The notes under the pieces: generated by a model
What the model was told of the DNA's origin: nothing
Databases searched by the model: none
The model's input: the letters and a program-made list of their open reading frames with translations, nothing else
Made by a program: the position numbers and the translations under genes
Shown here: positions 1 to 6,657 of the stretch, piece after piece
Layout of the letters: each line of letters starts with the position of its first letter
Numbering within the stretch: position 1 is the stretch's first letter
Origin: WJKG01 sp964627305
Lineage (GTDB): Bacteria > Zixibacteria > MSB-5A5 > GN15 > FEB-12
Reading direction: 5' to 3'
NCBI GenBank assembly: GCA_964627305.1
Contig: CAZVHP010000023.1
Span: 1 to 12,288, forward strand
DNA: 12,288 nucleotides

Positions 1-63
1 CGAAAAGCGTTGGCCTGCATAATAATAGACGCAAACACAGCCCCGTCTGTCAAGTTATGATAG

Positions 64-92
64 TTGTTACCCCACGATGAGGACAATATGAC
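64..92 (+). promoter_or_regulatory. Candidate sigma70-type promoter for eno
   Basis: A TTGTTA hexamer at 64-69 and a TATGAC hexamer at 87-92 are separated by 17 bases, each matching four of six consensus positions. Transcription would start near 99 and leave a leader of about 150 bases before enolase. A second, weaker pair (TTGATC at 183-188, TAGGTT at 206-211) also has 17-base spacing. Read by eye; neither has experimental support. Confidence 0.33.
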
Positions 93-189
93 CTTTCCCC
101 GGTTTAGTGGACAGAGCGAAAGGATAGGGCGCCAGGATACCGGTCTCCAATTACCCCTTCACCAAGGCGGCACAAATTAAAGTTGATCG

Positions 190-231
190 CTGTTGTCTAT
201 ACCGGTAGGTTTGGGCCAAAGTTGACAACAG
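190..231 (+). promoter_or_regulatory. Inverted repeat in the enolase leader
   Basis: CTGTTGTC at 190-197 is the exact reverse complement of GACAACAG at 224-231. Inside the 26-base gap is a second small dyad, TTTGG-G-CCAAA, at 210-220. The right arm ends four bases before the purine-rich ribosome binding site (about 235-245). It could be an operator for a dimeric regulator or an RNA fold limiting access to the ribosome site; an 8-base repeat over this distance could also be chance. Confidence 0.3.
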
Positions 232-250
232 ACCAAGGAAAGGGAAATCC

Positions 251-1549
251 ATGTCAGATTTTGCGTATATTCACGGGCGTCAAATCCTCGACAGCCGCGG
301 GACCCCGACGGTTGAGGTCGAGGTGTGCCTCGATGACGGGACAATCGGGCGGGCAGCGGTCCCATCGGGGGCGTCGACTGGCGCTCACGAAGCAGTGGAA
401 CTTCGCGACGGCGACAAGGAGTACTATTTTGGCAAGGGCGTGCAGAAGGCCGTCAAGAACGTCAACGAGAAGATCGCGCCGGCCCTGATCAAAGAGGATG
501 TCGATCCCTTCGATCAGGTCGCGCTCGACAACTACCTGATCGAGCTTGACGGTACCGAGAACAAGGGCAAGCTGGGCGCCAACGCCATTCTGGGTGTCTC
601 GCTGGCGGTGGCCAAGGCGGCGGCCGAGTCGCGCGGGCGGTTTCTGTATGAGTACATCGGCGGCTGCAACTGCAAGATCCTGCCTGTGCCCATGATGAAT
701 ATCCTCAACGGTGGCAAACACGCCGACAACAATGTCGACCTGCAGGAGTTCATGGTGATGCCGGTCGGCGCGGAGATCTTCCCCCAGGCGCTGCAGATGG
801 GCGCGGAGATTTTCGGCCACCTGAAGAAAGTGCTCAAGGCCAGGGGCTACAATACCGCTGTCGGTGACGAGGGCGGGTTCGCACCCGATCTGAAATCCAA
901 TGAAGAAGCCCTGGAGGTCATCATGGAGGCGATCGGCAACTCCGGCTACAAGGCGGGAGAGGATGTCATGATCGCGCTTGACCCGGCCTCGACCGAATTC
1001 TATGACGCCAAGTCCGGCAAGTATGTCCTTGAGGCCGAGGGTCGCAAGCTCAGCTCGGCGGAGATGGTCGATTTCTACGCCGATCTGGTCGACAAGTACC
1101 CGATTATCAGTATTGAGGACGGGCTGGCCGAGGACGATTGGGACGGCTGGAAGCTGATGGTCCAAAAGCTCGGCGACAAGGTGCAGATAGTCGGCGATGA
1201 TTTGTTTGTCACCAACATCAAGCGCCTTAAGCGCGGTATCGAGGAGAAGGCGGCTAACTCCATCCTGATCAAGCTCAACCAGATTGGCACACTGACCGAG
1301 ACTCTGGACGCCATAAGCATGGCTCAGCGCGCCGGTTTCACGGCGGTGGTCTCGCACCGCTCGGGTGAGACCGAGGATGCCACTATTGCCGATGTCGTCG
1401 TTGCTACCGGCGCCGGCCAGATCAAGACCGGCTCCATGTGTCGTTCGGATCGTATTGCCAAGTACAACCAGCTGCTGAGGATCATGGAGACGATCGGCAA
1501 GGAAGCTGTATACCCGGGGATGAAGGCGTTCTACAATATCAACCGTTAA
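251..1549 (+). CDS. eno: Enolase (phosphopyruvate hydratase)
   Basis: Cytosolic glycolytic enzyme interconverting 2-phosphoglycerate and phosphoenolpyruvate with Mg2+; it is also a degradosome component in some bacteria. The 432-residue length is normal for bacterial enolase. The N-terminal part carries ILDSRGTPTVEVEV (12-25) and the mobile loop SGAST (39-43). The barrel holds H157, E166 and the acid E207 in GDEGG. Metal ligands are D244, E289 and D316. The signature LIKLNQIGTLTET carries the base K341, followed by H369 in SHRSGETED and K392 in QIKTGS. All expected catalytic residues are present. ATG 251 follows the purine-rich site AAGGAAAGGGA with good spacing and begins exactly at the family's usual N-terminus. 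It has its own terminator and a divergent-looking upstream leader, so it is probably monocistronic. Confidence 0.98.
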   Translation: MSDFAYIHGRQILDSRGTPTVEVEVCLDDGTIGRAAVPSGASTGAHEAVELRDGDKEYYFGKGVQKAVKNVNEKIAPALIKEDVDPFDQVALDNYLIELDGTENKGKLGANAILGVSLAVAKAAAESRGRFLYEYIGGCNCKILPVPMMNILNGGKHADNNVDLQEFMVMPVGAEIFPQALQMGAEIFGHLKKVLKARGYNTAVGDEGGFAPDLKSNEEALEVIMEAIGNSGYKAGEDVMIALDPASTEFYDAKSGKYVLEAEGRKLSSAEMVDFYADLVDKYPIISIEDGLAEDDWDGWKLMVQKLGDKVQIVGDDLFVTNIKRLKRGIEEKAANSILIKLNQIGTLTETLDAISMAQRAGFTAVVSHRSGETEDATIADVVVATGAGQIKTGSMCRSDRIAKYNQLLRIMETIGKEAVYPGMKAFYNINR

Positions 1550-1572
1550 CATCCGATTTCCGCAGATTCAGA

Positions 1573-1609
1573 AGGGCGGTGTGCAGACGGCATGCCGCCC
1601 TCTTGCTTT
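1573..1609 (+). terminator. Rho-independent terminator after eno
   Basis: A 12-base-pair stem with two G-U wobbles pairs AGGGCGGTGTGC (1573-1584) with GCATGCCGCCCT (1590-1601) around a five-base AGACG loop. It is followed by CTTGCTTT, a broken T tract. It begins 23 bases after the enolase stop codon. Confidence 0.75.
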
Positions 1610-1924
1610 GCCCATAACCGATCCTGCCCGTACCACGCCATCTGGCGAGGCGGCCCACGGCGGGTCCGGCGAGCGTGGATACATCCTGTGAAGGGATCAC
1701 GGCTGACTGCCGAAACAGAGAGTAACTGGTCACCCTTTTGGAACCAGCGGAAAGCAAATCCCGGCAGCCGTCACCGCAGTACCGGACTTCAGGGGTCAAC
1801 CCCGGGACGAGCAGTCATAGCAGTGTCGGTGAGATGGCTCCAATCGCACTGACGGGTGTTTCGGCCCTGTCGGGAACCGGTTCGCTCATGATTATCGCAA
1901 TAACGATTGCAGGGAGGTTCTTAC
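1610..1924. other. Intergenic region upstream of the propeller lipoprotein
   Basis: Beyond the eno terminator I see no convincing gene, tRNA or recognised riboswitch here. Open frames that cross it lack a ribosome site and known motifs. Short dyads occur, such as CTGGT/ACCAG at 1726-1747 and GGGGT/ACCCC at 1792-1803, but they are too small to interpret. The promoter of the next gene should lie here; I could not place it. Confidence 0.5.
1911..1917 (+). promoter_or_regulatory. Ribosome binding site fixing the start at 1925
   Basis: AGGGAGG sits seven bases before ATG 1925. An upstream in-frame TTG at 1907 overlaps this site and would place MQGGSY ahead of a normal signal peptide, so the ATG is preferred. 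Confidence 0.75.
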
Positions 1925-2941
1925 ATGAATCGACGGATGACGACGAAACGCGGATCTGGTTTCCTGCGTTCATGTTTATTCGCTGGCATAGCCTTTCTGG
2001 CGGGTATTCTGATCGCCTGCGGCACTGACAACGGCTCCGGATCTGACCTGTCCAACGTCACACAAGTGTTCGCCAGCGGCTGGGAGCCCGAGGAAGGGAT
2101 ACGCATCAGTGATCCCTATGCCTGGAATCCCGACATCGTGTCGGTGCCGGGAGGGTACCGTATGTACTTCGAACAGGAGGCATCATCCGGTGAACACAAT
2201 ATCTACAGCTACTTTTCCGCAGATGGTCTTACCTGGGATCAGGACGGCGGGATACGGGTCGCAGGGGCGAACATGGTCGGTTCGGTGAAGTTGCCCGATG
2301 GCACAGTGCGGCTGTACTTCAAGTCGGCCGGTATCGTGGCTACCGACGGGCTGCTCAGCGCTGTATCGGACGATGTCAATGGTCTTGATTTCACTCTCGA
2401 TGAGGGAATCCGCCTGAGTCTTGATGCCGAGGACGAGGAAGGCGGTATCAGACACCCGTGTGTTGTGCGGCTGCCGGATGATACCTATCAGATCTTCTAT
2501 GATGCCACTGATGCTGATGAGGTGTATCGCATCAAGACGGCCACATCCTCAGACGGCCTGACCTGGGAGAACAAGCGCGTGGCTGTGCAGCCGTCCGATG
2601 TCATGGCGCTGGGAACTCCGGTGCTGGACGTCACCAGTTCGCCCGGAGCCGTGGTCGATGGCCAGGGGCTGATCCGCGTGTTCTTTACCGTGCGCGGTCC
2701 CAACCAGCTTTCAATCCGAAAGGGCATGTACATGGCCACTTCGACAGACGGGACTACTTTCACGGTCCTGCCGGGCCCGATCGCCAGCGAGTTCTCTGTG
2801 GACGGATCAGCCTACTCGCCCTGTGATGCCGCTCCGGTGTTCACCCCGGAGGGGCTGCGGGTGTACTACTGGGTCGGTTCCGTCGATACGGGGCCATTGA
2901 CCGGCATATACAGCATGATCAACCGGTCGATCACTCAGTAG
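1925..2941 (+). CDS. Lipoprotein with predicted five-bladed beta-propeller fold
   Basis: A 338-residue secreted lipoprotein. Basic residues are followed by a hydrophobic stretch (about 13-31) and the lipobox LIAC with the lipidated Cys at 32, then a Gly/Ser/Asp-rich tether. The mature part repeats a pattern of xRxYF-type strands followed by a turn such as SADGLTW, SSDGLTW or STDGTTF. I count about five units, beginning near YRMYF, VRLYF, YQIFY, IRVFF and LRVYY. The pattern resembles five-bladed propellers of GH43-, GH117- or GH130-like enzymes and Asp-box sialidase-like proteins. I could not assign a catalytic triad, so it may be a hydrolase or a non-enzymatic carbohydrate-binding propeller. 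It is flanked by terminators on both sides and appears to be transcribed alone. Confidence 0.8.
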   Translation: MNRRMTTKRGSGFLRSCLFAGIAFLAGILIACGTDNGSGSDLSNVTQVFASGWEPEEGIRISDPYAWNPDIVSVPGGYRMYFEQEASSGEHNIYSYFSADGLTWDQDGGIRVAGANMVGSVKLPDGTVRLYFKSAGIVATDGLLSAVSDDVNGLDFTLDEGIRLSLDAEDEEGGIRHPCVVRLPDDTYQIFYDATDADEVYRIKTATSSDGLTWENKRVAVQPSDVMALGTPVLDVTSSPGAVVDGQGLIRVFFTVRGPNQLSIRKGMYMATSTDGTTFTVLPGPIASEFSVDGSAYSPCDAAPVFTPEGLRVYYWVGSVDTGPLTGIYSMINRSITQ

Positions 2942-2980
2942 GTGGCAGTCCGCTGTCGCTTAGAGCACGAATCGTCACGC

Positions 2981-3022
2981 AAAGGTCAGGAGCGCCATCG
3001 ACAGCGTTCCTGACCTTTTCTC
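2981..3022 (+). terminator. Strong Rho-independent terminator, possibly bidirectional
   Basis: A 15-pair stem with one G-U wobble pairs 2981-2995 (AAAGGTCAGGAGCGC) with 3004-3018 around an eight-base loop, followed by TTCTC; the stem's own last bases add to a TTTTCTCT run. It starts 40 bases after the propeller lipoprotein stop. On the minus strand it lies downstream of the convergent hydrolase and has a TTTG tail, so it may serve both genes. Confidence 0.85.
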
Positions 3023-3105
3023 TGCTGCTCGGGCAAGAAGTTTCGTCCGAACTCCAACACATGTAATACCATTCCGAACCGCCGGCACGATCATCCGCGG
3101 ACCGG

Positions 3106-4128
3106 TCATCGCTGCTTTCCCAGCATGCGCTGCCACAGAGCAATCAGGGCACGGCCGGGCTCATCGATGTTCGGTGACACGCGCCGCAAACCCCAGCCGT
3201 CAAGGCGCTCATCCGAGGGCACCAGATCCCAGCCAAAGACAAACGCACGATCAGCGCTGTTGTCGTGATTCATTTCGCCGAAGCGAAGATCGTGCAGTCT
3301 GGCAGTACCGTTGACGTCGTACGCGAGCAGATACCCGCGAGAGAACCACTGCAGGCGACGGATGGCATCGGTATGCGCGTACCGGCTGATAAGCGCGGTA
3401 TCATTGGGGATAAGGGTGAATTCGATCCGATCATCCTGGTCCAACAGCGAATAGTGACCAACCAGAAAGCCTTCATCGGTCTTCACAGTCGCACGCCACA
3501 GGATAGAGTTGAAGATGGTCGGGGTAGTGATGTACTCAGCGCCGGTCAGTTGCTGTTGACTGAGCGACCGTTCGACGACGTCGTTGACATGCACCTTCGC
3601 GGCGACGGTAGCCCCGAGATACCCAGTGGAAATAATCAGGCCGATAGCTACAAGCTGTCTGCGGATGGAGCACGTCTTGCGGAAGAACATTGCTGCAAGC
3701 AGGGGAATCAACAGGGGCAGGGTATACAGCGGGTCAATAATGGAGATGCTGTTGAACGCATCCGGGTAGTTCGAAAACGGCAGAAAGAGCTGGGTTCCGT
3801 AGACCGTGAACGTGTCCAGAAGCACGTGGGTGACGAAGGCGAGATAGACCAGCGCCGTCCAGCGTCGCCACGAGCCATACCTGCTGTGAATGCGGCTGAT
3901 AATCCAGCCCAGCACAGGCGCCCCAAGTGTCAGGTAGAAGAAAGCATGCGATGGTCCGCGGTGCCAGCCAAGCTGCGCGATCTCATCGAGTATCGGATTG
4001 GCCAGGACGTCGAGGTCCGGCAGGGTGCCGGCAATGGCGCCCCACATGATGGCGCGGTTCCCGGCACTGCGGCCCAATGTGGCCTCGCCGACAGCGGCGC
4101 CCAGAGCGGCCTGTGTCAAAGAATCCAT
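3106..4128 (-). CDS. Membrane-bound metal-dependent hydrolase, YdjM/DUF457 family
   Basis: A 340-residue inner-membrane protein of the YdjM (DUF457, PF04307-type) family. The family start MDSLTQAALGAA is present, followed by PDLD (37-40), HRGPSH with H56 and H61, THVLLDTFTVYGT with H101 and D105, and DPLYTLP from 132. These His/Asp residues are the presumed metal ligands. Hydrophobic segments lie near 62-78, 90-104, 133-149 and 158-175. Residues from about 176 to 340 are predominantly soluble, beta-rich and of unknown function. The in vivo substrate of this family is not well established. GGAGGA (plus-strand 4139-4144) lies ten bases before the ATG and supports the start. It is divergent from the EF-hand lipoprotein and converges on the propeller lipoprotein. 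Confidence 0.85.
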   Translation of the reverse strand: MDSLTQAALGAAVGEATLGRSAGNRAIMWGAIAGTLPDLDVLANPILDEIAQLGWHRGPSHAFFYLTLGAPVLGWIISRIHSRYGSWRRWTALVYLAFVTHVLLDTFTVYGTQLFLPFSNYPDAFNSISIIDPLYTLPLLIPLLAAMFFRKTCSIRRQLVAIGLIISTGYLGATVAAKVHVNDVVERSLSQQQLTGAEYITTPTIFNSILWRATVKTDEGFLVGHYSLLDQDDRIEFTLIPNDTALISRYAHTDAIRRLQWFSRGYLLAYDVNGTARLHDLRFGEMNHDNSADRAFVFGWDLVPSDERLDGWGLRRVSPNIDEPGRALIALWQRMLGKQR

Positions 4129-4146
4129 ACTCTGTCAATCCTCCAA

Positions 4147-4189
4147 TGCCTGTGAAACCGCCGGAGGGCTTGCGGGGTTTCCGCAGGCA
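4147..4189 (-). promoter_or_regulatory. Imperfect hairpin in the hydrolase leader
   Basis: TGCCTG at 4147-4152 pairs with CAGGCA at 4184-4189, and AAACC at 4155-4159 pairs with GGTTT at 4176-4180, giving a nested 6+5 pair hairpin. A competing TGCGG/CCGCA stem (4171-4175 with 4181-4185) is mutually exclusive with it. The hairpin ends two bases from the hydrolase ribosome binding site, so it could influence translation. No known RNA family was recognised. Confidence 0.3.
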
Positions 4190-4528
4190 CATGAGAATCG
4201 CGACTAACGAGGGCAGTGCACCCCTGTTTTCGTCACCGATAGTGCCGTCTCAACCCAAAGCAATAACAGAGCCATATTTGCACAGGGTAGCGCTTGATTG
4301 TAGGTGCGCAGAAGAATCGGATAAGGCGAAAGTTATTGTTGCCGATTGTAGAATAAGAGTACCACTATTGGGCTCAGAAGTACGAGTAGCAACATCCTCG
4401 CGATCTGTCTGTAAGTGATTCATGGTCGAGTCACCGGACATTTCGCCAATCCCCCCAGCGCATCCGGAGGCGTTCCCGGGTGCGCCACTCGCGCAATGAG
4501 TGAAGAAGCCGGGCGCCAGGAGGGCACC
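4190..4528. other. Divergent intergenic region
   Basis: This stretch separates the minus-strand hydrolase from the plus-strand EF-hand lipoprotein. Positions about 4250-4420 are clearly more A+T-rich than the genes, as expected for promoters in both directions. A TAGAAT hexamer (4349-4354) resembles a -10 box but has no good -35 partner. The octamer GATTGTAG occurs twice, at 4296-4303 and 4344-4351. Open frames crossing the region lack ribosome sites and known motifs, so I call no gene here. Confidence 0.5.
4518..4523 (+). promoter_or_regulatory. Ribosome binding site fixing the start at 4529
   Basis: AGGAGG lies five bases before ATG 4529. The open frame extends upstream to 4415, but the extra 38 residues would precede a perfect lipoprotein signal peptide and are unlikely to be translated. 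Confidence 0.85.
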
Positions 4529-5812
4529 ATGTCCAGACACTACCTTCTAATCACCACCATGTTCCTGGCTGCATTCGCACTGGTTGTTGCCGGCTGCAGC
4601 GATGATGACTCCGGGCCAACCGGGCCAACCGATGACTCGCCGGTCGGGAGTTTCGTCGGTGTGATTCAGTTCAACGGATACTCATCGCTGGCGTCGATTC
4701 CACCGACCGCCATCGGCCTGATAGGAGAGAGCTTCCCGGTCACTATCTCCAGCGGACTAACCATGACACTCTTCGATGGCTACGATTCCAGGCAAACACA
4801 GTCAGTACAGCTTACCAAACAGTCTGATGGCAGTTATACGGGTACATACGAGAGCGCTGGGCCATCAGGTGCGTTTCTGTACAGCTATGTCGTTTCATGG
4901 GATTCCGACGGCCAGCAGTGGGAGGTATCGGTGCTCGTTGGGTTTGATACGGACTTCGACGGCATCGCCGAGGAAGCCGGCAGCATGCATGTAATCCTCA
5001 AGCCGCGCCTTAACTGGGGCAGTTATGCCGGGACGTGGCGCGCGGCAACCGCCTATGTTCCTCCCGGCATCGATCTGGCCGTGCCGCAGGTCGAGAACGC
5101 CACTATCACCGCCAATGGTTCTATTGAGGGTGCCTGGTTCTACGATGACAACGGCACTGTGCGGTCCCTTATATATAGCGACGGCAGCGATGAAGCCGTT
5201 ATACACGAGGTGCTGTCCATGAGCACGACATTCATGCACGTTTACGTGGTTTCGCCGAAGACTCCGAGCGGCACTGTCGACCCCGATCCGACCAACTGGG
5301 CCTCGCCGACAGCCTATGTTGACGCGCACTGTATCCCGTCCAGCCGTCTGGCGGTGTTTGTGAACGACACTGTCATGTGCACGGTGACCGACCAGATTGA
5401 GCACGACACCGATGGGAACGACCCCGAGAAGGAGTATCCTTACTTCGGGGCCGATATGGTTGATATGGAAGTTGGCGTTGAGGTCAAGACCGGGGGCACG
5501 CTCCTGCTGACCTCCGGCCCCGAGGTATTCACTATGCCATACGGTTACATGAACGTGGGTGGCACCGGATATCTCATAGCAACCTGGATTATCTACAGCA
5601 ACTATTACTCCAACGCCCACCTGATTGTGATGGAGTTGAATGCCAGCAATCGGCTTACCGGTAACGGCATGCTGCAGGGATATGATATCCCCGATCTGGA
5701 TCAAGACGGTGAGCTTGACACCGACGAGCTTCTCCAGATCGACAACGACGGAGTGCTGATATTCGGGGACGGGATCAATCCGGACCTGTTCGACTTCATC
5801 ACGTCAATCTGA
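4529..5812 (+). CDS. Lipoprotein of unknown function with a C-terminal EF-hand loop
   Basis: A 427-residue lipoprotein that I do not recognise. The signal peptide runs MSRHYLL to a hydrophobic core ending in the lipobox VAGC (Cys 23), followed by an acidic and Gly-Pro-Thr tether (SDDDSGPTGPTDD). The mature part is rich in beta-strand-like Thr/Tyr/Val/Gly sequence, with one Trp-containing GTWRAA segment near 175, suggesting a surface or periplasmic beta protein. Near the C-terminus, DLDQDGELDTDE (about 389-400) matches a canonical EF-hand calcium loop at positions 1, 3, 5, 6, 8 and 12. DTDFDGIAEEAG earlier in the protein is a weaker match. Its partner and substrate are unknown. It has its own terminator and stands alone. 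Confidence 0.8.
   Translation: MSRHYLLITTMFLAAFALVVAGCSDDDSGPTGPTDDSPVGSFVGVIQFNGYSSLASIPPTAIGLIGESFPVTISSGLTMTLFDGYDSRQTQSVQLTKQSDGSYTGTYESAGPSGAFLYSYVVSWDSDGQQWEVSVLVGFDTDFDGIAEEAGSMHVILKPRLNWGSYAGTWRAATAYVPPGIDLAVPQVENATITANGSIEGAWFYDDNGTVRSLIYSDGSDEAVIHEVLSMSTTFMHVYVVSPKTPSGTVDPDPTNWASPTAYVDAHCIPSSRLAVFVNDTVMCTVTDQIEHDTDGNDPEKEYPYFGADMVDMEVGVEVKTGGTLLLTSGPEVFTMPYGYMNVGGTGYLIATWIIYSNYYSNAHLIVMELNASNRLTGNGMLQGYDIPDLDQDGELDTDELLQIDNDGVLIFGDGINPDLFDFITSI
4612..4629 (+). repeat. Nine-base tandem duplication in the lipoprotein tether
   Basis: CGGGCCAAC occurs twice in tandem and encodes the Gly-Pro-Thr repeats of the tether just after the lipidated cysteine. Being a multiple of three, copy-number changes would lengthen or shorten the tether without a frameshift. 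Confidence 0.8.
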
Positions 5813-5844
5813 GACTCTTCTCTGTTCACTTGCAGCGAAGCACT

Positions 5845-5885
5845 ATGACGGCAGGATTCGAATGACTCCTGCCGTCATTCATTTG
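5845..5885 (+). terminator. Terminator-like hairpin after the EF-hand lipoprotein
   Basis: A perfect 12-pair stem pairs ATGACGGCAGGA (5845-5856) with 5867-5878 around a ten-base loop, 32 bases after the stop codon. The tail TCATTTG is only weakly T-rich. The loop contains TTCGAAT, which resembles a tRNA T-loop, but no other tRNA parts are present. Confidence 0.7.
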
Positions 5886-6057
5886 CCAAGACACTACCCG
5901 AACATCTTCCCATTAATCAAGAGGAACGGCGGCCCAATGGCTCTCGTAACGTGTTATTGCATAGCGTCTTATGTCGTTTAGCCGGCATGAGGAAGGCCCC
6001 GACGGGCTGACACGGTAGTCTGTTGCCAGTCCGCACAGCAGAAATCGATTGATTTTA

Positions 6058-6086
6058 TTGACCAGACAAGCTGAATGAGTTACGAT
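6058..6086 (+). promoter_or_regulatory. Candidate sigma70-type promoter of the YHS-like lipoprotein
   Basis: TTGACC (6058-6063) and TACGAT (6081-6086) are spaced by exactly 17 bases, a good match to the -35 and -10 consensus. Transcription would begin near 6093, giving a leader of about 50 bases. It lies well after the preceding terminator. Confidence 0.5.
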
Positions 6087-6113
6087 TGATTATAGACAAG
6101 ACTGACCCCAATG

Positions 6114-6123
6114 TAAACGTTTA
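6114..6123 (+). promoter_or_regulatory. Palindrome TAAACGTTTA in the leader
   Basis: A perfect ten-base palindrome lies about 20 bases after the predicted start of transcription and four bases before the purine-rich ribosome site. It could be an operator half-site or chance. Confidence 0.25.
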
Positions 6124-6142
6124 TTCGAGAGGATGGTTGACG

Positions 6143-6499
6143 ATGCGGAAGCTGATTATTGCAGGTAGCTTACTGGCCCTTGTGCTGGCAATCGGCTGCG
6201 GAGGTTCAGACACGGGTGAGCAGCAACCCCCACAGGAGCAGGAGAGCAGCGCCGCTGTCCTGGTGACTGAGCATATGATTACTCCGGAAGAAATCGGCAT
6301 GGAAGTCACGTGCCCGGTCTCCGGCGATACGATCACGGTCTCGGAGACCACGCCCGCTGTCGAATATGACGGCGAGGTGTACTACTTCTGCTCAGAGGAC
6401 GAGAAGGTGAGGTTTGAGGAGGATCCCGACCGGTTTCTCATCATTACAGAGGAGATCGATCCGGCGGAACAGATCATTGACGAACCGGGAGTTCAGTAA
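6143..6499 (+). CDS. Small lipoprotein with a YHS-like domain
   Basis: A 118-residue lipoprotein. The signal peptide MRKLIIAGSLLALVLAIGC has lipobox Cys 19, followed by a Gln/Glu/Pro-rich linker (about 20-48). Residues about 53-100 resemble a YHS domain: CPVSG at 57-61, then EYDGEVYYFCS (74-84), KVRFEEDP and RF. The domain is small and often linked to heavy-metal or copper handling proteins. Two cysteines remain, C57 and C83. The Cys that often follows in FCxxxC-type members is replaced by acidic residues (SEDE), so metal binding may be altered. GAGAGGA at 6127-6133 supports ATG 6143 over the 19-codon upstream extension. No metal transporter neighbours it. Confidence 0.75.
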   Translation: MRKLIIAGSLLALVLAIGCGGSDTGEQQPPQEQESSAAVLVTEHMITPEEIGMEVTCPVSGDTITVSETTPAVEYDGEVYYFCSEDEKVRFEEDPDRFLIITEEIDPAEQIIDEPGVQ

Positions 6500-6526
6500 C
6501 AGCAATCTATGAGAGCGCGCACTCAC

Positions 6527-6560
6527 ACCGGGCTTGCCCAGAGCAGGCCCGGTTCTTTTC
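6527..6560 (+). terminator. Rho-independent terminator after the YHS-like lipoprotein
   Basis: An 11-pair stem with one G-U wobble pairs ACCGGGCTTGC (6527-6537) with 6543-6553 around a five-base loop. The tail TCTTTTCTGT is T-rich. It begins 28 bases after the stop codon. Confidence 0.88.
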
Positions 6561-6644
6561 TGTCTGCCGGTGAAGAATCTCGGAGCAATGGCAGTCAATT
6601 ACCGGTTATCGGAAAAACACCGCTATCTTCACATTATCAGCATT

Positions 6645-6651
6645 GGGAGAG
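6645..6651 (+). promoter_or_regulatory. Ribosome binding site fixing the start at 6658
   Basis: GGGAGAG lies six bases before ATG 6658. An upstream TTG at 6643 would overlap this site, so the ATG is preferred. Confidence 0.7.
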
Positions 6652-6657
6652 TCAGAC

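Larger units (their letters stand above)
5886..6142. other. Intergenic leader of the YHS-like lipoprotein
   Basis: No gene is seen here. The right half carries the candidate promoter at 6058-6086 and a short palindrome at 6114-6123, both upstream of the YHS-like lipoprotein. I see nothing recognisable between 5886 and about 6050. Confidence 0.5.

Noticed and set aside
254..1552. A 432-codon open frame on the minus strand covering all of eno
   Set aside because: Same length as enolase because of codon bias. The enolase strand has every catalytic residue, while the antisense translation shows no known motif and no ribosome site.
1610..1924. Possible riboswitch upstream of the propeller lipoprotein
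   Set aside because: Scanning by eye for cyclic-di-GMP, TPP and cobalamin signatures showed no conserved cores, and stems here are five pairs or fewer.
3265..4155. A 296-codon plus-strand open frame over the hydrolase gene
   Set aside because: The minus strand encodes the conserved MDSLTQ, PDLD, HRGPSH and THVLLD motifs; the plus frame has none.
4077..4418. Small plus-strand open frame in the divergent region
   Set aside because: It begins inside the hydrolase gene on the other strand, has no ribosome site or motif, and crosses the A+T-rich promoter region.
4895..5704. A 269-codon minus-strand open frame inside the EF-hand lipoprotein
   Set aside because: The plus-strand frame has a complete lipoprotein signal, a strong ribosome site and a terminator; the antisense frame is low-complexity and His/Val/Gly-rich, typical of a shadow.
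5845..5885. Possible tRNA 3' end, from TTCGAAT within a stem
   Set aside because: The stem is 12 pairs with a ten-base loop and there is no anticodon arm, D arm or acceptor stem; it is a terminator hairpin.
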